From positions 74,501-138,500 of the forward strand of contig NC_090162.1 in the NCBI RefSeq assembly GCF_017916325.1: a stretch of 64,000 nucleotides of DNA, written 5' to 3'. The notes below the pieces were generated by a model. That model saw nothing but the letters and a program-made list of their open reading frames with translations, was not told the DNA's origin and made no database searches. A program made the translations under genes and the position numbers. The stretch is from Leishmania martiniquensis (lineage: Eukaryota; Euglenozoa; Kinetoplastea; Trypanosomatida; Trypanosomatidae). Shown here piece after piece: positions 41,658 to 52,134 of the stretch. Position 1 is the stretch's first letter. The number at the start of each line of letters is the position of its first letter.

Positions 41658-44600
41658 ATGAACGCGTTCAGTGGCGGCTTCAACCAGAGTAAACCTGGCG
41701 GTTTCGGCCAGCAAGCTCAACCGCAGCAAGCGGCATTCGGCCAGCAGCCGCAAGTAGGAGGCTTTGGACAACAGCCGCCGCAGCAGGTCGGAGGCTTCGG
41801 CCAGCAGCCGGGTGGGTTTGGTCAACCGACTCAGCCGCAAAGTGGATTCGCCCAGTCTGGCCTGGCTCAAACAACCGGTGGCTTTGGGCAATCGCCGCAG
41901 CAACAGCAGGGCGGTTTCGGTCAGCAGGCGCCTCAGCCGGCGGGTGGATTCGGGCAGCCGGCGAGCGCTTTCGGCCAGCAAGCGCAGCAGGCTGGGGTCT
42001 TTGGCCAACAGCCGCCGCCGCCCATTGGCGGCTTTGGCCAACAACATCAGCAACAGGTCGGTGGGTTTGGGCAGCAGTCTACTATGGTGGGCGGGTTCGG
42101 GCAGCAGACCGGTGCATTTGGTCAGCAGTCACAGCAGCAGCAAGGCGGATTTGGGCAGACGCCGTCGCAGCAGCAGCCAGGCGCATTCGGACAGGCGGCT
42201 GGTGGCGGCTTTAGCGCTGGACGAGGAGGCGCCGGCTTCGGCACCACTGGCAGCTTTAATCAGTCGGCTGCGCAGGGCGGGTTGTTTGGGGCCTCTCAGC
42301 CTGCAGTGAATGCCTTTGGACGACCACAGCCACCGCAGACCGGATTCGGCACCCAGACGACTCCTGGTGTGCAGTTCGGCAGCGGCCAGGGCGCAGGTGG
42401 CTTTGGCGCCGCTCCTCAGGGCGGCTTTGGCTCACAACAGCCGGCATCCGGCGGCTTTGGTCAACAGACGGCTACAAGTGGGTTCGGCCAGCCTTCCGCA
42501 TCAGGGGGCTTTGGCACTGCTCAGCAGACCGGTGCGGGTGGATTCGGTGCTGGGCGTGGCACTGTGGGCTTTGGTGGGCAACAGACCTCTGTGGGTGGCT
42601 TTGGCGCTGGCCGCGGGGCCACTGGGTTCGGACAGCCTGCGCAGGCTGGATTCGGTGCGCAGCAACCAGCGGCCAGCGGGTTTGGGCAAGCGCAGCCCCA
42701 AGCAACCGGCTTCGGAGCGCAGCAGGCGCCTGCTGGGGGCTTTGGGCAGCCTGCACAGAGTGGTTTTGGAGGCGGCGCTTCTCAAGTCAGTGCTAGTGGC
42801 GGATTCGGCGGAGCCCAACAGCCACAGCCGCAGGGCGCTTCCAGTGGGTTCGGGGCTCCGTCTGGCGCCGTGGGCGGGTTCGGACAGGCCACTGGTGGCT
42901 TTGGAGCTCAGCAGCCGGCGGCCGGTGGTTTCGGGCAGGCGGCGCAAGGCGGTGCCTTTGGCCAACAGTCGCAGCCAGCTACTGGTGGATTTGGTGCAGG
43001 CCGCGGCGCAGCTGGTTTTGGTCTTGGAGGTGGCTTTGGTGGCGCACAGCAGCAGACGCAGTCTACTACTGGAGGATTCGGGGCGCCGAAAGGTGCGACA
43101 GGCGGGTTTGGGCAGGCCGCTGGTGGTGGCTTTGGACAAACGCCGAGCGGCTTTGGAGCAGCGCAGCCAGCAGTTGTGGGCTTCGGTCAGGCAGCTCCCG
43201 CCACTGGCTTTGGTCAGACAGCTGCCGCCACTGGCGGCTTCGGCCAAGCAGCTCCCGCAGCCGGTCTCAATACCCAACCGCCCGCCGCTGGCGGCTTTGG
43301 GCAGGCACCCGCTGCTGCAGTGTTTGCCAGTGCGCCTGCCGCTGGTAGTGGCGTGAATGTCGGCCGTCCCTCTGACTTGGCTTTCATGTCCCTTCCCGAC
43401 TACAACGCCTCACCGTACGGCAACGTGCTGCTCTTCGACTCATACGAGCGGCCTCAGGCGGCGAAGAAGACATCGAAGACGGCCGACGACGACCTGAGGC
43501 CCGTCGTTCCTGCAGCCCGGCGGGCAATGCACACATGGATGGTGACACAGATGCGGGTGCCAGAGGAGACCGCGTTGAAGCAAGTCCCCGCGTCCCTTGC
43601 GTCTAGCGCCTTGTCGCCAGTGACACTGAAGGAGATGCTGGTGCCTGCGGTCCAGCTTGGCGGCGCCGCGGCAGGAGAGCCTGCCGCGGCGCCGAGGCGG
43701 GTGACGCACGACTCGCCACGGCGGCTGCCCGTCGCGGCGGTGGACGCGCCAATGGTGAACGCTGCCGTTCCACGGTGCACAAATACGGAGTATGCGCTAG
43801 AGCCTAGCCTTGCTCAACTGGCCACCTTCACCCCTGAGGAACTCCGTCGCGTCTCGCGGTTCACTGTCGGCCGCCGTGACGGCTCGTGTGAGGTGCGCTT
43901 TCTGGAGCCAGTGAACCTCGTACGCGTGGATGTCGCCGCGGTGGTGCACCTTGGCAGTGACGGGCACGTTGCGTTGTACCCTAACGGGGACGCCCCGCCT
44001 TTATCGAGCGGGTTGAACGTGCGAGCCGAGGTGCGGGTGTGCGACCCCATTGGAGGGGTCGCGGAAGACATCGCCCGCTACTGCGCGGAATCGGGTGCTA
44101 GGTATGTGGGCTACCGACAGGGGTGGTGCGTCTATCGTCTGAACGACGGCCGCGCCGGGCACGGAGCGCCCTGTGCGACTATGAAACTGGAGGCGAGTGA
44201 CACCGCCCCGCTTTCCATTATCCACGACGAGGACGAGCAGTCGCACGCCCTCGACCACTCCCATGACGATAGCGAGGGGGAGGACGCGGCCGGCATGCAG
44301 ACAGCTGAGCAGCCGCGGGCAGCCGCTGGGAGTGGAGGCGCACTGGTGACTGCGGATGCTGAGGTTCGCACTTACAAGGTTCCACCACCACCGGCGTCAC
44401 GGAGGCCAGTGGTGGAACTACGGGTGACGCCGGCCGCAGCTGCGGAGTTCGAGCTTCCATACGCCCTGCCAGACATGAGCCCGAAGACCAAGTGCGAGCC
44501 GTTCTCGGTGAAGTTGGGGACGGCGCGCCGCACGGTTGAATCCCGTGTTTACTACGTGCACGCGCAGGAGTCGATCATTCAGCGCACGTACGTAGACCAT

Positions 44601-46238
44601 TCACCGCGGTTGAAGCCCTCTGAGCGGACGATTCGCGGCATGCTGGCCAGGAGCGTGCGCGCCGGCTGGAGCTCCTGTGGCAGCGTGGCCTTCCCGTCGC
44701 ACGCGGAGCTGCGCGATGGGGCGGAGGCGGCTGGCGCGGTACCAGAGGTGGTTGGCGCCTGCGCTGTTGCAGCCACCCCATTTCATTGGCACAAGCCGGC
44801 CAGAAAGGCACTCACCCAGTGCGCTGTGGCACTGCTTCGCGTGTTCCTGCAGCACACCGACGTGTCGGACGACGCGGCATGTCCGCTGGCCTCCATCCAT
44901 CTCCATCGCAGCAGAAGCCACAACACACTCTCTGCAGAGAAGCTGAAGGTAGCTCACAGCGCCGTGGAAAGCGTCATCTCGGCTGCCGATGAGACATCCC
45001 TTTCTCGCATAGAGGTGCTCTCCATGCGGCAGACTTGCACCGTCTTCTCTCTTCTTTCCGCCCTCTTCTCCCTCCCGGAGGCGGACACCGCGGTTCTCAA
45101 CGCGATGGAGGAGGCGCGGTATCTTACCCAGCTGCGTCATCGCAATCTCGCTGGCTGGCTGAAAGCGGAGCTCGCCGCCTTTCTCGACAGCGCCGCTACG
45201 CGTGCGATAAAGTTGTCTCCTGCTGAGGAGCTGGTGCAGAGTATGCTCTGCCACAGGCTTTGCGAGGCCCGCACCTCCGCCCGGTCGATCGCGAACGAGG
45301 AGCTGGCACGGGTAGTTGGCGTGTGCGGTGAGGGCAATCAGTTTGGCGGTTACGTTGAGATGGCGAGTAGCGGGTTCAAGAACGGTGAGGAGGTGCGGCA
45401 GCGTGTTGTGAGCCTCCTCTCGGGCAAGGTGGAGCCCTTCATCCGCGTTGAGGAGTACACCGGCCTACATGAGGGTGCAGCCGAAGTGCATGCGGCGCCG
45501 ACAGCGGCCACGTGGAAGCAGCTGCTAGGCATCTTCACCTTCTACGGCTGTGTCCCGGATACGCCGGCCGAGGAGATTATTCATGCCTTCTTGGAGCGTC
45601 TGCGCGCTCCGTCGTCTCGCAAGCTCAATCCCTTACCTCCGTACGCTGAACGTGTTGAAGCCGAAGTACTGCGAACGCACCGTGGGAAAGACGCTGTGCG
45701 ACGCGGCAGCACGTTCCAAGATGCTGCGCTGCTTGTTTTGGAGGGGTTTGCCAATGGGTCGGCTCCCCCGGCTGCCTGCCTGCACCCCCACGCATCGAGC
45801 TACTCCGGCGCCGACTACCTCACTGCCTTCGTGATCGTGGCTGCGATCCGCGCCGTCCAACTGCCGAGAGACCAAGCTTACAGAGATGCGGAGGTGTCGG
45901 TCCTCCTCGGCATGACAGCGGCGCTCGAGTGTAATGATGAGACATGGTTCTGGGGCCTCCTCCCTCTACACATGATCGAGGCACCTGCCAGTCGGCTCGA
46001 CGCCGTGCGCGGCTTCTGCAAGCGCAACGCCATGCGTGCCAGCTCTCAAAGGCAGTATGGCAAGCCCCAGGCGGATTACCATAGATTGGTGAGTCTGATG
46101 CGTGTGGACCAGGGCTGGTTGGAGCCGGTCGTTGCACCTGTGGAGGAGGAGAGGGGCACCCCAGAGAACATGCCCAGTGTAAGGACGCACGCTGCCCTCG
46201 AAAAGGCACTCGCGAAGCTCGCGAGTCAGGCATCGTAA
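41658..46238 (+). CDS. NUP158: FG nucleoporin, Nup98-Nup96 fusion (TbNup158-type)
   Basis: 1526 aa. Residues 1 to about 570 are dozens of GFG/AFG-type repeats with Gln- and Ala-rich linkers, the permeability-barrier FG domain; 'GRG' variants are interspersed. Residues about 708-834 form the Nup98 C-terminal autoproteolytic-type domain ('LAQLATFTPEELRRVSRFTVGRR', then 'VNLVRVDVAAVVHLG' and 'GLNVRAEVRVCD'). Where Nup98 has its self-cleavage HF|S site, this protein reads 'GWCVYRLNDG' (about 44120-44150), lacking His-Phe-Ser. The remaining ~570 residues resemble the helical Nup96/Nup145C scaffold. The protein is therefore likely not cleaved, as reported for T. brucei Nup158. The frame opens with GTG; I use the ATG at 41658. 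Confidence 0.9.
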   Translation: MNAFSGGFNQSKPGGFGQQAQPQQAAFGQQPQVGGFGQQPPQQVGGFGQQPGGFGQPTQPQSGFAQSGLAQTTGGFGQSPQQQQGGFGQQAPQPAGGFGQPASAFGQQAQQAGVFGQQPPPPIGGFGQQHQQQVGGFGQQSTMVGGFGQQTGAFGQQSQQQQGGFGQTPSQQQPGAFGQAAGGGFSAGRGGAGFGTTGSFNQSAAQGGLFGASQPAVNAFGRPQPPQTGFGTQTTPGVQFGSGQGAGGFGAAPQGGFGSQQPASGGFGQQTATSGFGQPSASGGFGTAQQTGAGGFGAGRGTVGFGGQQTSVGGFGAGRGATGFGQPAQAGFGAQQPAASGFGQAQPQATGFGAQQAPAGGFGQPAQSGFGGGASQVSASGGFGGAQQPQPQGASSGFGAPSGAVGGFGQATGGFGAQQPAAGGFGQAAQGGAFGQQSQPATGGFGAGRGAAGFGLGGGFGGAQQQTQSTTGGFGAPKGATGGFGQAAGGGFGQTPSGFGAAQPAVVGFGQAAPATGFGQTAAATGGFGQAAPAAGLNTQPPAAGGFGQAPAAAVFASAPAAGSGVNVGRPSDLAFMSLPDYNASPYGNVLLFDSYERPQAAKKTSKTADDDLRPVVPAARRAMHTWMVTQMRVPEETALKQVPASLASSALSPVTLKEMLVPAVQLGGAAAGEPAAAPRRVTHDSPRRLPVAAVDAPMVNAAVPRCTNTEYALEPSLAQLATFTPEELRRVSRFTVGRRDGSCEVRFLEPVNLVRVDVAAVVHLGSDGHVALYPNGDAPPLSSGLNVRAEVRVCDPIGGVAEDIARYCAESGARYVGYRQGWCVYRLNDGRAGHGAPCATMKLEASDTAPLSIIHDEDEQSHALDHSHDDSEGEDAAGMQTAEQPRAAAGSGGALVTADAEVRTYKVPPPPASRRPVVELRVTPAAAAEFELPYALPDMSPKTKCEPFSVKLGTARRTVESRVYYVHAQESIIQRTYVDHSPRLKPSERTIRGMLARSVRAGWSSCGSVAFPSHAELRDGAEAAGAVPEVVGACAVAATPFHWHKPARKALTQCAVALLRVFLQHTDVSDDAACPLASIHLHRSRSHNTLSAEKLKVAHSAVESVISAADETSLSRIEVLSMRQTCTVFSLLSALFSLPEADTAVLNAMEEARYLTQLRHRNLAGWLKAELAAFLDSAATRAIKLSPAEELVQSMLCHRLCEARTSARSIANEELARVVGVCGEGNQFGGYVEMASSGFKNGEEVRQRVVSLLSGKVEPFIRVEEYTGLHEGAAEVHAAPTAATWKQLLGIFTFYGCVPDTPAEEIIHAFLERLRAPSSRKLNPLPPYAERVEAEVLRTHRGKDAVRRGSTFQDAALLVLEGFANGSAPPAACLHPHASSYSGADYLTAFVIVAAIRAVQLPRDQAYRDAEVSVLLGMTAALECNDETWFWGLLPLHMIEAPASRLDAVRGFCKRNAMRASSQRQYGKPQADYHRLVSLMRVDQGWLEPVVAPVEEERGTPENMPSVRTHAALEKALAKLASQAS

Positions 46239-47518
46239 TTGTAGCGCAGCAGCCGCGGGCTCGACGCTGCTGCGACAGAGCGCCATTGTCTTTCTGTGTA
46301 CTTGTGCGCCTTTGTGCTCTTGATGGAATGGCCTAAAGCCGCGTGCGTGTCTCTCCCAACGCATTGCTTCGCCGCCGTGTCATGGCGGCGAGTGACTTCT
46401 CATCAGTTGTGCTGGTAACGCGTTGTGTGCGTTTTTTTCTTATTGATTTCTCACTTTACGCGTGCGCACCTATCGAGCCTTGCGTTGACCTTCTCGACTC
46501 GCCCGACTTTTTGGGAGGATGGCGCTTCGTGCGCGCACACACGCTTCGGTCTCTGTGTACAGGTGCATCTGTGGCTTTATAAGGAGGTGCAGCCGCACCC
46601 ACACTTGCGCATACCTTTACATTCGCGTCTGACACATCTGCGCTTAGCACACTAAACGAAAAAAGGCCGCATTCAGGAGTAGTACAGTAGCGTGCGATGC
46701 GCTCGACCTCAAGAGAGAGGTCCCCACACCGCGCATCTACTAAGATGTGAGCACACGTTTCTATTTCAGAGAAACAAAACACCGTGAGCGGATCTCTGTG
46801 CGAGAAACGGGTGGCGGGCTGTAGGTAGACGGTCGCTGCTTTTTTTTTTTCACTCTCGACACTGCGCTTCCTCTTTTTAGAGGGTACCGAGGCTGCGTCC
46901 CTGTTACCCTACGGTCGCGCGTGTGCTTCTGACGTGTGCTCTGTTCACTGATCACGTCGCGCTGCCTATTACGTGCTGTTTGGGGTCGTCGCTTACGCGT
47001 AAAGCGCCATGGGGCGGCTCCCTCCTCATCTGCCTCGCCCACGCCCTTCTCCCCGTCGATAATACGTCCGCCATCTCGTCGTTTTCCTCCACCTGTACGC
47101 CTTCCTTTTCCTCTCGCCGGCACTAAAACGGCGCGTATGCGGTGCTCCCGCCCTTCCCTTACTTCCTGAGGAATGGCCGTCTGGGGCGACCAGCGAACGG
47201 CTGTTTTTTTTTTCGAGGTCTTCCTGCTCTTTCCAAGTGAACCGCTTCGGCTTTTCTTGAGTTACATCTGCTTCTCTGCTCTCACCTCGAGCTTGTGTGC
47301 ACGTTAGTCACCCTCCTCGACGCCAGCGCGCCGTCGGTGATTTTTCGATTTGCGTGCGGACTTTTGCTTCGACGCCGAGCACTCTCGGCGAAGGCTTCAC
47401 TCGACACGTAAGGGGTGCGCTAGCGCCGCTACTCGCTATCCTCCCTTTTCCGTGCGGTCTTCCGCCAGCACACGCACTCATACATATTTTGCGTTAGGGC
47501 CCCTTCTCGCTGACCATT
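46239..47518. other. Spacer between nucleoporin and ATG9 genes
   Basis: About 1.3 kb, T-rich stretches at 46,428-46,450, 46,840-46,850 and 47,200-47,215 and pyrimidine-rich 47,040-47,120. No gene recognised. Confidence 0.55.
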
Positions 47519-49711
47519 ATGGCGTGGCATCTACGGGCCTCCATTCTGCGCGCCCCGCGATTTACCCTTCGCTTTGCCGGCAGCGGCAAAATAGAGGACA
47601 TGCGCTTCTTTACACAGACGCTCTACACCTATTGGTACAACAAAGGCTATTGGGGTGCCACCGTCGCCTCGGCGGTAAATTTTCTCAACACCTTCGTGCT
47701 CTTCCTTGTGGCGGTCATCTTCTCGATGCGGTTCGACTGGGCAACAGCGCTGAGCTGCGCGGAGTCGGAGTGTGCTGCGCATCCCCTGGTGGGAGGGCTG
47801 CATGCCCCGTACATCTTTCACAGCTCCTTCTGGGGACACCTGTGGGGGCTCATTTTTCTTTGCACCACTGTCGGTGCGTGCGTGTACGAGCTGGCGCGCT
47901 TTGTGGAGACCTACTACCTGCAGTACGAGGTCGAGGAGGTCGCCCGCGAGGCCGGCGTTGACACCGGGTTCCTTACCCCGCTGCATCGCTGGCGCTACCA
48001 CTTGCGGCGCGGTCTGGACGGGCGAGACGGGCACGAGTTCATTGGCCTGTGCGGCGGCGACGCAATCGCGCTCAGTACCGCGGGATGGGGCGAGTTTCTA
48101 GAGACCATGTGCGCGGCGGTCGGTCGCAGCGGTAGTATCAAATTCGGCGCCCCTGGTGAGCCGCTCGATCCCTTACGTGCCGTTCAAGGCCTGATGCAGT
48201 TGGAGAACTACGTGATTGCGCTACATGAGGCGGATGCGCTGCAGGGCACCGCACTGCAGTACGTTAGCTCAAGCCTCATCATGACGTTGATCGACTCGAT
48301 GCTCGACGCCTTTCGCACCGTCGAGTCCCGGCACAAGTGCGTCTGGGCCGTCCGCACGACAATGGTCACCTACGCCGCCCTCTACGGCGTGGGCTATCTT
48401 TTCTTTTGCGTGTACGCGACGCTCAAGGTGCTCGTCAAGAACGCGGCCCAGGTCAAAGTCAACTATTGGGCTCTCTCCCAGCGCATGTGGACGACGGAGG
48501 CCCAGTGGCGCTTTAGGCTGTACAACGAGGTGGAGCACCTGCATGCGTGCCGCCTCCGTGCCGGAGCGGAGGTGGCCGAGCGCATGGTGGATCGGCTACG
48601 GGTGTCGAACAGCGTATCTCGGCTTCTGCGGCGGGTCTGTAGCACGTGCGTGCTCGTGACTGCCGTCCTATCCTTCGTCAACCCCGCCCTCCTCATTGGC
48701 GCCTCCATTGGCGGTCTCACACTCGTTTGGTGGCTCACACTCGCCTTGATGCTGTATGCATGCGTGCCAGAGGTAGATCCGCGAGAGCGGGAGTACGTGT
48801 ACGTGAACGACCTGGAGCGGCTTCTTGACAGCATCCACTACGACGCGGCTCAGTGGTTCCACTCGGCGGACGCTTTCTACGAGCACATCACGGCGACCTT
48901 TTTTAAGAATCGGCTGCTGATAGTGGTTACTGGCCTCCTCCAGAGTCTCGCGCTGCCTGTGCTGCTCGTGTATGCCCTGCGCGACGGCAGCGTGGAGGCG
49001 TTGGTCGAGTTTGTCCTGCAGCATTCGACGACGGTCGACGGCGTCGGCTCCATCGCCGTCGGCTCCGACTGGAGCTCTTTCTCCCTCTCCGGCGCGCCGC
49101 TGGAGGAGCACGATTCCAGCGGGATCAATCCCACCTCAGCATCGACGCGCAGCAACGACGCTGAATTAAGCGCAACGTTGCTCGGCAGAGCCACGGCTGT
49201 CACGGGCTCTGCGCACAAGCGGGCGGAGAAAGTGCAGCTGTCCGTGGCCAGCTTTGCAGCGGTGTACTCGCAATGGACACTGCGGCACATCGACGGCCCG
49301 ACAGGGCGGAAGTCCCCGACAAGCTCCCAGGACGATGCCCTCAACGACTTCCTGCGACGACTGAGCCACCGCGTGCGTGAGGCGGCTGCATCACGCGTAG
49401 CCAGTGCTGCTTCGGTCGATGACCTCATGATCTCCAGAGACTCGCTTGCGCCAGCGAAGTCGGCGCGCTCAGAGCGTCGCTTTAGGGTACCCCGAGAGGA
49501 TGCGGAGCAGCGGATGAACGGGGCCGATGGCGAAGCCAGCGGGCTACCGGCGTTCGCAGCGGGCAGCACAACCGCGCACGAGCGCGAGCAGCTGTTTGTG
49601 TCACAGGTTTCGTCGTCGCGCCACGCCTTTCACTTGCCCCGGGTTACTCAGCTACCGCAGCGTCGTCGAGAAACGGGAGACTATGGAACTGAAAAGGGAG
49701 GCGCTCTCTGA
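47519..49711 (+). CDS. ATG9: Autophagy lipid scramblase ATG9
   Basis: 730 aa. The N-terminus carries the ATG9 block 'FFTQTLYTYWYNKGYWGATV' followed by the first membrane helix and 'FDWATALSC', equivalent to the conserved 'FF..lY.Y...KG' and 'CVDY' region. A second helix follows at about residues 102-122. The re-entrant/core block is 'YVSSSLIMTLIDSML', then helices at about 280-305, 375-420 (two), and 460-485, with the diagnostic 'RLYNEVEHLHACRLRAGAE' motif between. The C-terminal 230 residues are Ser-rich and disordered. ATG9 is the multispanning protein of Golgi-derived vesicles that seeds autophagosomes and scrambles lipids delivered by ATG2. ATG at 47519. Length is within the family range. 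Confidence 0.9.
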   Translation: MAWHLRASILRAPRFTLRFAGSGKIEDMRFFTQTLYTYWYNKGYWGATVASAVNFLNTFVLFLVAVIFSMRFDWATALSCAESECAAHPLVGGLHAPYIFHSSFWGHLWGLIFLCTTVGACVYELARFVETYYLQYEVEEVAREAGVDTGFLTPLHRWRYHLRRGLDGRDGHEFIGLCGGDAIALSTAGWGEFLETMCAAVGRSGSIKFGAPGEPLDPLRAVQGLMQLENYVIALHEADALQGTALQYVSSSLIMTLIDSMLDAFRTVESRHKCVWAVRTTMVTYAALYGVGYLFFCVYATLKVLVKNAAQVKVNYWALSQRMWTTEAQWRFRLYNEVEHLHACRLRAGAEVAERMVDRLRVSNSVSRLLRRVCSTCVLVTAVLSFVNPALLIGASIGGLTLVWWLTLALMLYACVPEVDPREREYVYVNDLERLLDSIHYDAAQWFHSADAFYEHITATFFKNRLLIVVTGLLQSLALPVLLVYALRDGSVEALVEFVLQHSTTVDGVGSIAVGSDWSSFSLSGAPLEEHDSSGINPTSASTRSNDAELSATLLGRATAVTGSAHKRAEKVQLSVASFAAVYSQWTLRHIDGPTGRKSPTSSQDDALNDFLRRLSHRVREAAASRVASAASVDDLMISRDSLAPAKSARSERRFRVPREDAEQRMNGADGEASGLPAFAAGSTTAHEREQLFVSQVSSSRHAFHLPRVTQLPQRRRETGDYGTEKGGAL

Positions 49712-50646
49712 GGAAGAGCCGGATGAGTTCCCGGTCGCTTACGTGAGCAGCCTGCGCGTGATCAATGGGCGACGGGGCCACTCCGATAGCACATATGCGG
49801 CGCGGTGCGCCGAAGGCTGGCGAGACGCCGTTCTGCCCTCGGGGTGGGCTATTCGGCGTCTATGCAGCCTCTTTGCGTTGCACAACTCTGCTGCCACCCG
49901 CGCTTCTCCCTCAACCTCTGCTGCCGCTGCTTGTGGGTGCTGACATTCCTCCGCTTTTGGTGCTGCCTCTCTCCTCCCACTTCACCTTTGCTGCTCAGCA
50001 TTGCGCCTTCACACCGCGATAGCCCCGTCGCGCCGCACGGCGGCAGAGCGGATACGAACAGAATAAGAAAACATCGCCGTCAGAGTCGCCACTCCTCTGG
50101 TCGCTTCTGCGCCTGACGACGAGCGCTCCTGTGGTGCGCAAACGGTTTGTGTCCCTTCCTATGCCACCGTCCTCGTGGATACCTCTCGCAGTCGTTGCCC
50201 TCAGCCTGGCAAGCTGGCCAGTAACTTAGCCCTTCAGACGGGCGCACGTTGCTCCGTCGCCGTGCGGTAGCAGGCGTGCCCGTCTGCATTGCGCTCTTCC
50301 TGTGGCACAGCGATGCGTCACCCTTCTGTTCGTCGCGCCGGCCTTTTTTTCTCTCACTCGTGTCTCTTCCCCGTCTCGGCTTTCCTCCACTGCATGTTGG
50401 GTACGCCCTCCGGGTGTGCGTCCTGCTGAACGCGGCTACCAGTCCACCCCCACCGAACCTCCCCATAGGCACTGAGGCTGTGTGCCAACCAGAATTAGCC
50501 AATAGAACGCACACGCACGCGCCACTAGGAACAAGGCTCACCTGTGCCGTACCCCAAACCTGCCCCCGTCTCTCTCACCCGCTTTTTTTTCGTGCTTGAA
50601 GAGCGGTGCCCTGAGCGGTTGGAGGTAGCGGGCAAGGGGCCAGCAC
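49712..50646. other. Spacer, nothing recognised
   Basis: About 0.93 kb, pyrimidine-rich at 49,900-50,000 and 50,330-50,400. No gene seen. Confidence 0.55.
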
Positions 50647-51069
50647 ATGAACAGCACGACCACAGCGCAGTTTGAGGCCGCCTGGGGTGAAGTAGAGCGG
50701 CAACAGAAGGAGCAACTCAGCGCCAACACGCAGCGCCTCAATGCGGAGGTGGAGCGAGAGCTGACGTTGCTGTTGGTTGGTGTCCGCGACTCACTGACAG
50801 AGGACCAGCGGGATATCCAGTCCGAGTTCGACAAGCTCATCTGCATGGTGGAACAATTTCAGCAAGGCGTGGATATGTGGCAGCTAAAGGCCAAGAGCTC
50901 TATTAAGATGATCGAAGAGAAGCAGCGCAACTTCGCCATCCTAGTAGAGGAGACGTCCATACGCGCAGCCGCGACCCGCAGAGACTCCATCGATCGACTA
51001 CAGAGACGCGCTGTCGAGACAGAAGCGCGCTGCCAACAGTTCTTGGCTGCATCCAGCAAGAGCATGTAA
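50647..51069 (+). CDS. Small coiled-coil protein, unknown function
   Basis: 140 aa, Glu/Gln/Arg-rich and almost entirely helical, with heptad-like spacing from about residue 10 to 130 ('FEAAWGEVERQQKEQL', 'FDKLICMVEQFQQGV', 'IEEKQRNFAILVEE'). No membrane segment, signal or known domain. Such small coiled coils in trypanosomatids are often cytoskeletal or complex subunits; that is inference. Clean ATG in good context, high coding-like composition and its position in the plus-strand series support it as a gene. Confidence 0.75.
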   Translation: MNSTTTAQFEAAWGEVERQQKEQLSANTQRLNAEVERELTLLLVGVRDSLTEDQRDIQSEFDKLICMVEQFQQGVDMWQLKAKSSIKMIEEKQRNFAILVEETSIRAAATRRDSIDRLQRRAVETEARCQQFLAASSKSM

Positions 51070-52134
51070 CGGTGGAATGCCCCCCTTTTTTCGGCTTCTC
51101 ACCACGATCCTCAACTATGGTTGAAGAACGTTTCCTATGATGGTTGCCGGCGTCCATCTGTTCATGAGGTGCCTCTTCTGCTTGATTATTTCGCTGACTG
51201 CACTTGAGGCTGGGCGCGCTCCTGCTTCGCACGCACCTGCGTCTTTTCTCCTGTGAGAATGCGACCATTACGGCGCGTGTGTCTTTCCGCCCCCTGTTCA
51301 TCTCTCCGTCCTTTCTACTCTACGTCATCGGCCGCGGACGCGGCGTGCCAGAAGGATTGAAGGGTTTTTTCTTGTTCATGACGAGTTCGCTGTAGCGGCA
51401 GATCGCGACGCATAGAGAAATGCCCCTCGCGCAGACTCGCACAAGCGACGTACGGCAGCAGCGCAGGGGCGGGGACGGCCCTTTGCAAGACTGTGCCTGT
51501 GCAGCGAAGTCAACTCTATCCCTTTTAGCGGTAGGCGGCGAAGGCGTCTGCGCACCAAGGGCATAGGCAGGACAACGTCGCTGCCGTCTCTCTTATTCGA
51601 TGCCTCGATGAGCGGAAGCGCGTAAAAGTAGCACACACGGCCACCTGCGCGCGCGTCTCGTCGCTTGTCCGTGGAAGTGCGTCTTATCGCGCCCCGCCTC
51701 GACGTGACCGTCTCCGCCCACACGTGCTTGGCTGCCTCATCACTTCTGCTCCTGTACCTGCGCTTCCTCATTTTTCTCCCTTGATGGTCGCTGCGGTGCC
51801 GATGTGTCGGCGATGCTATCGATACCTTCTCGGAGTCTTTTCGGTGGCGAGCCCCGAAACGGCTGTGCAGGACGCTCAGGTGCTTCCTTTGTGCGGCGCG
51901 CTGCCCACTCGCGCGACACTTCCTCTCTGAAGAGTGCGCGCACGCTCCTGCGCAAGTGCCTCCTAGCCCCCACCTCTGGTAGCCCCGCATTCAACTCGTC
52001 CATCACAATTTCTCTCAGGCCTGCGCTAGACTCTAGAAGCGGCATCACCTCATTTTTTTCCACTCACGTGCGTAGGAGTGATTCGCTGGGCGACGAGACA
52101 GATCAGCATCAGTGACAAACGACACGCCACCGCC
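51070..52134. other. Spacer, nothing recognised
   Basis: About 1.1 kb. Reverse-strand ORFs here are low-complexity; the plus strand shows pyrimidine-rich segments at 51,230-51,320 and 51,720-51,780. No gene recognised. Confidence 0.5.
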
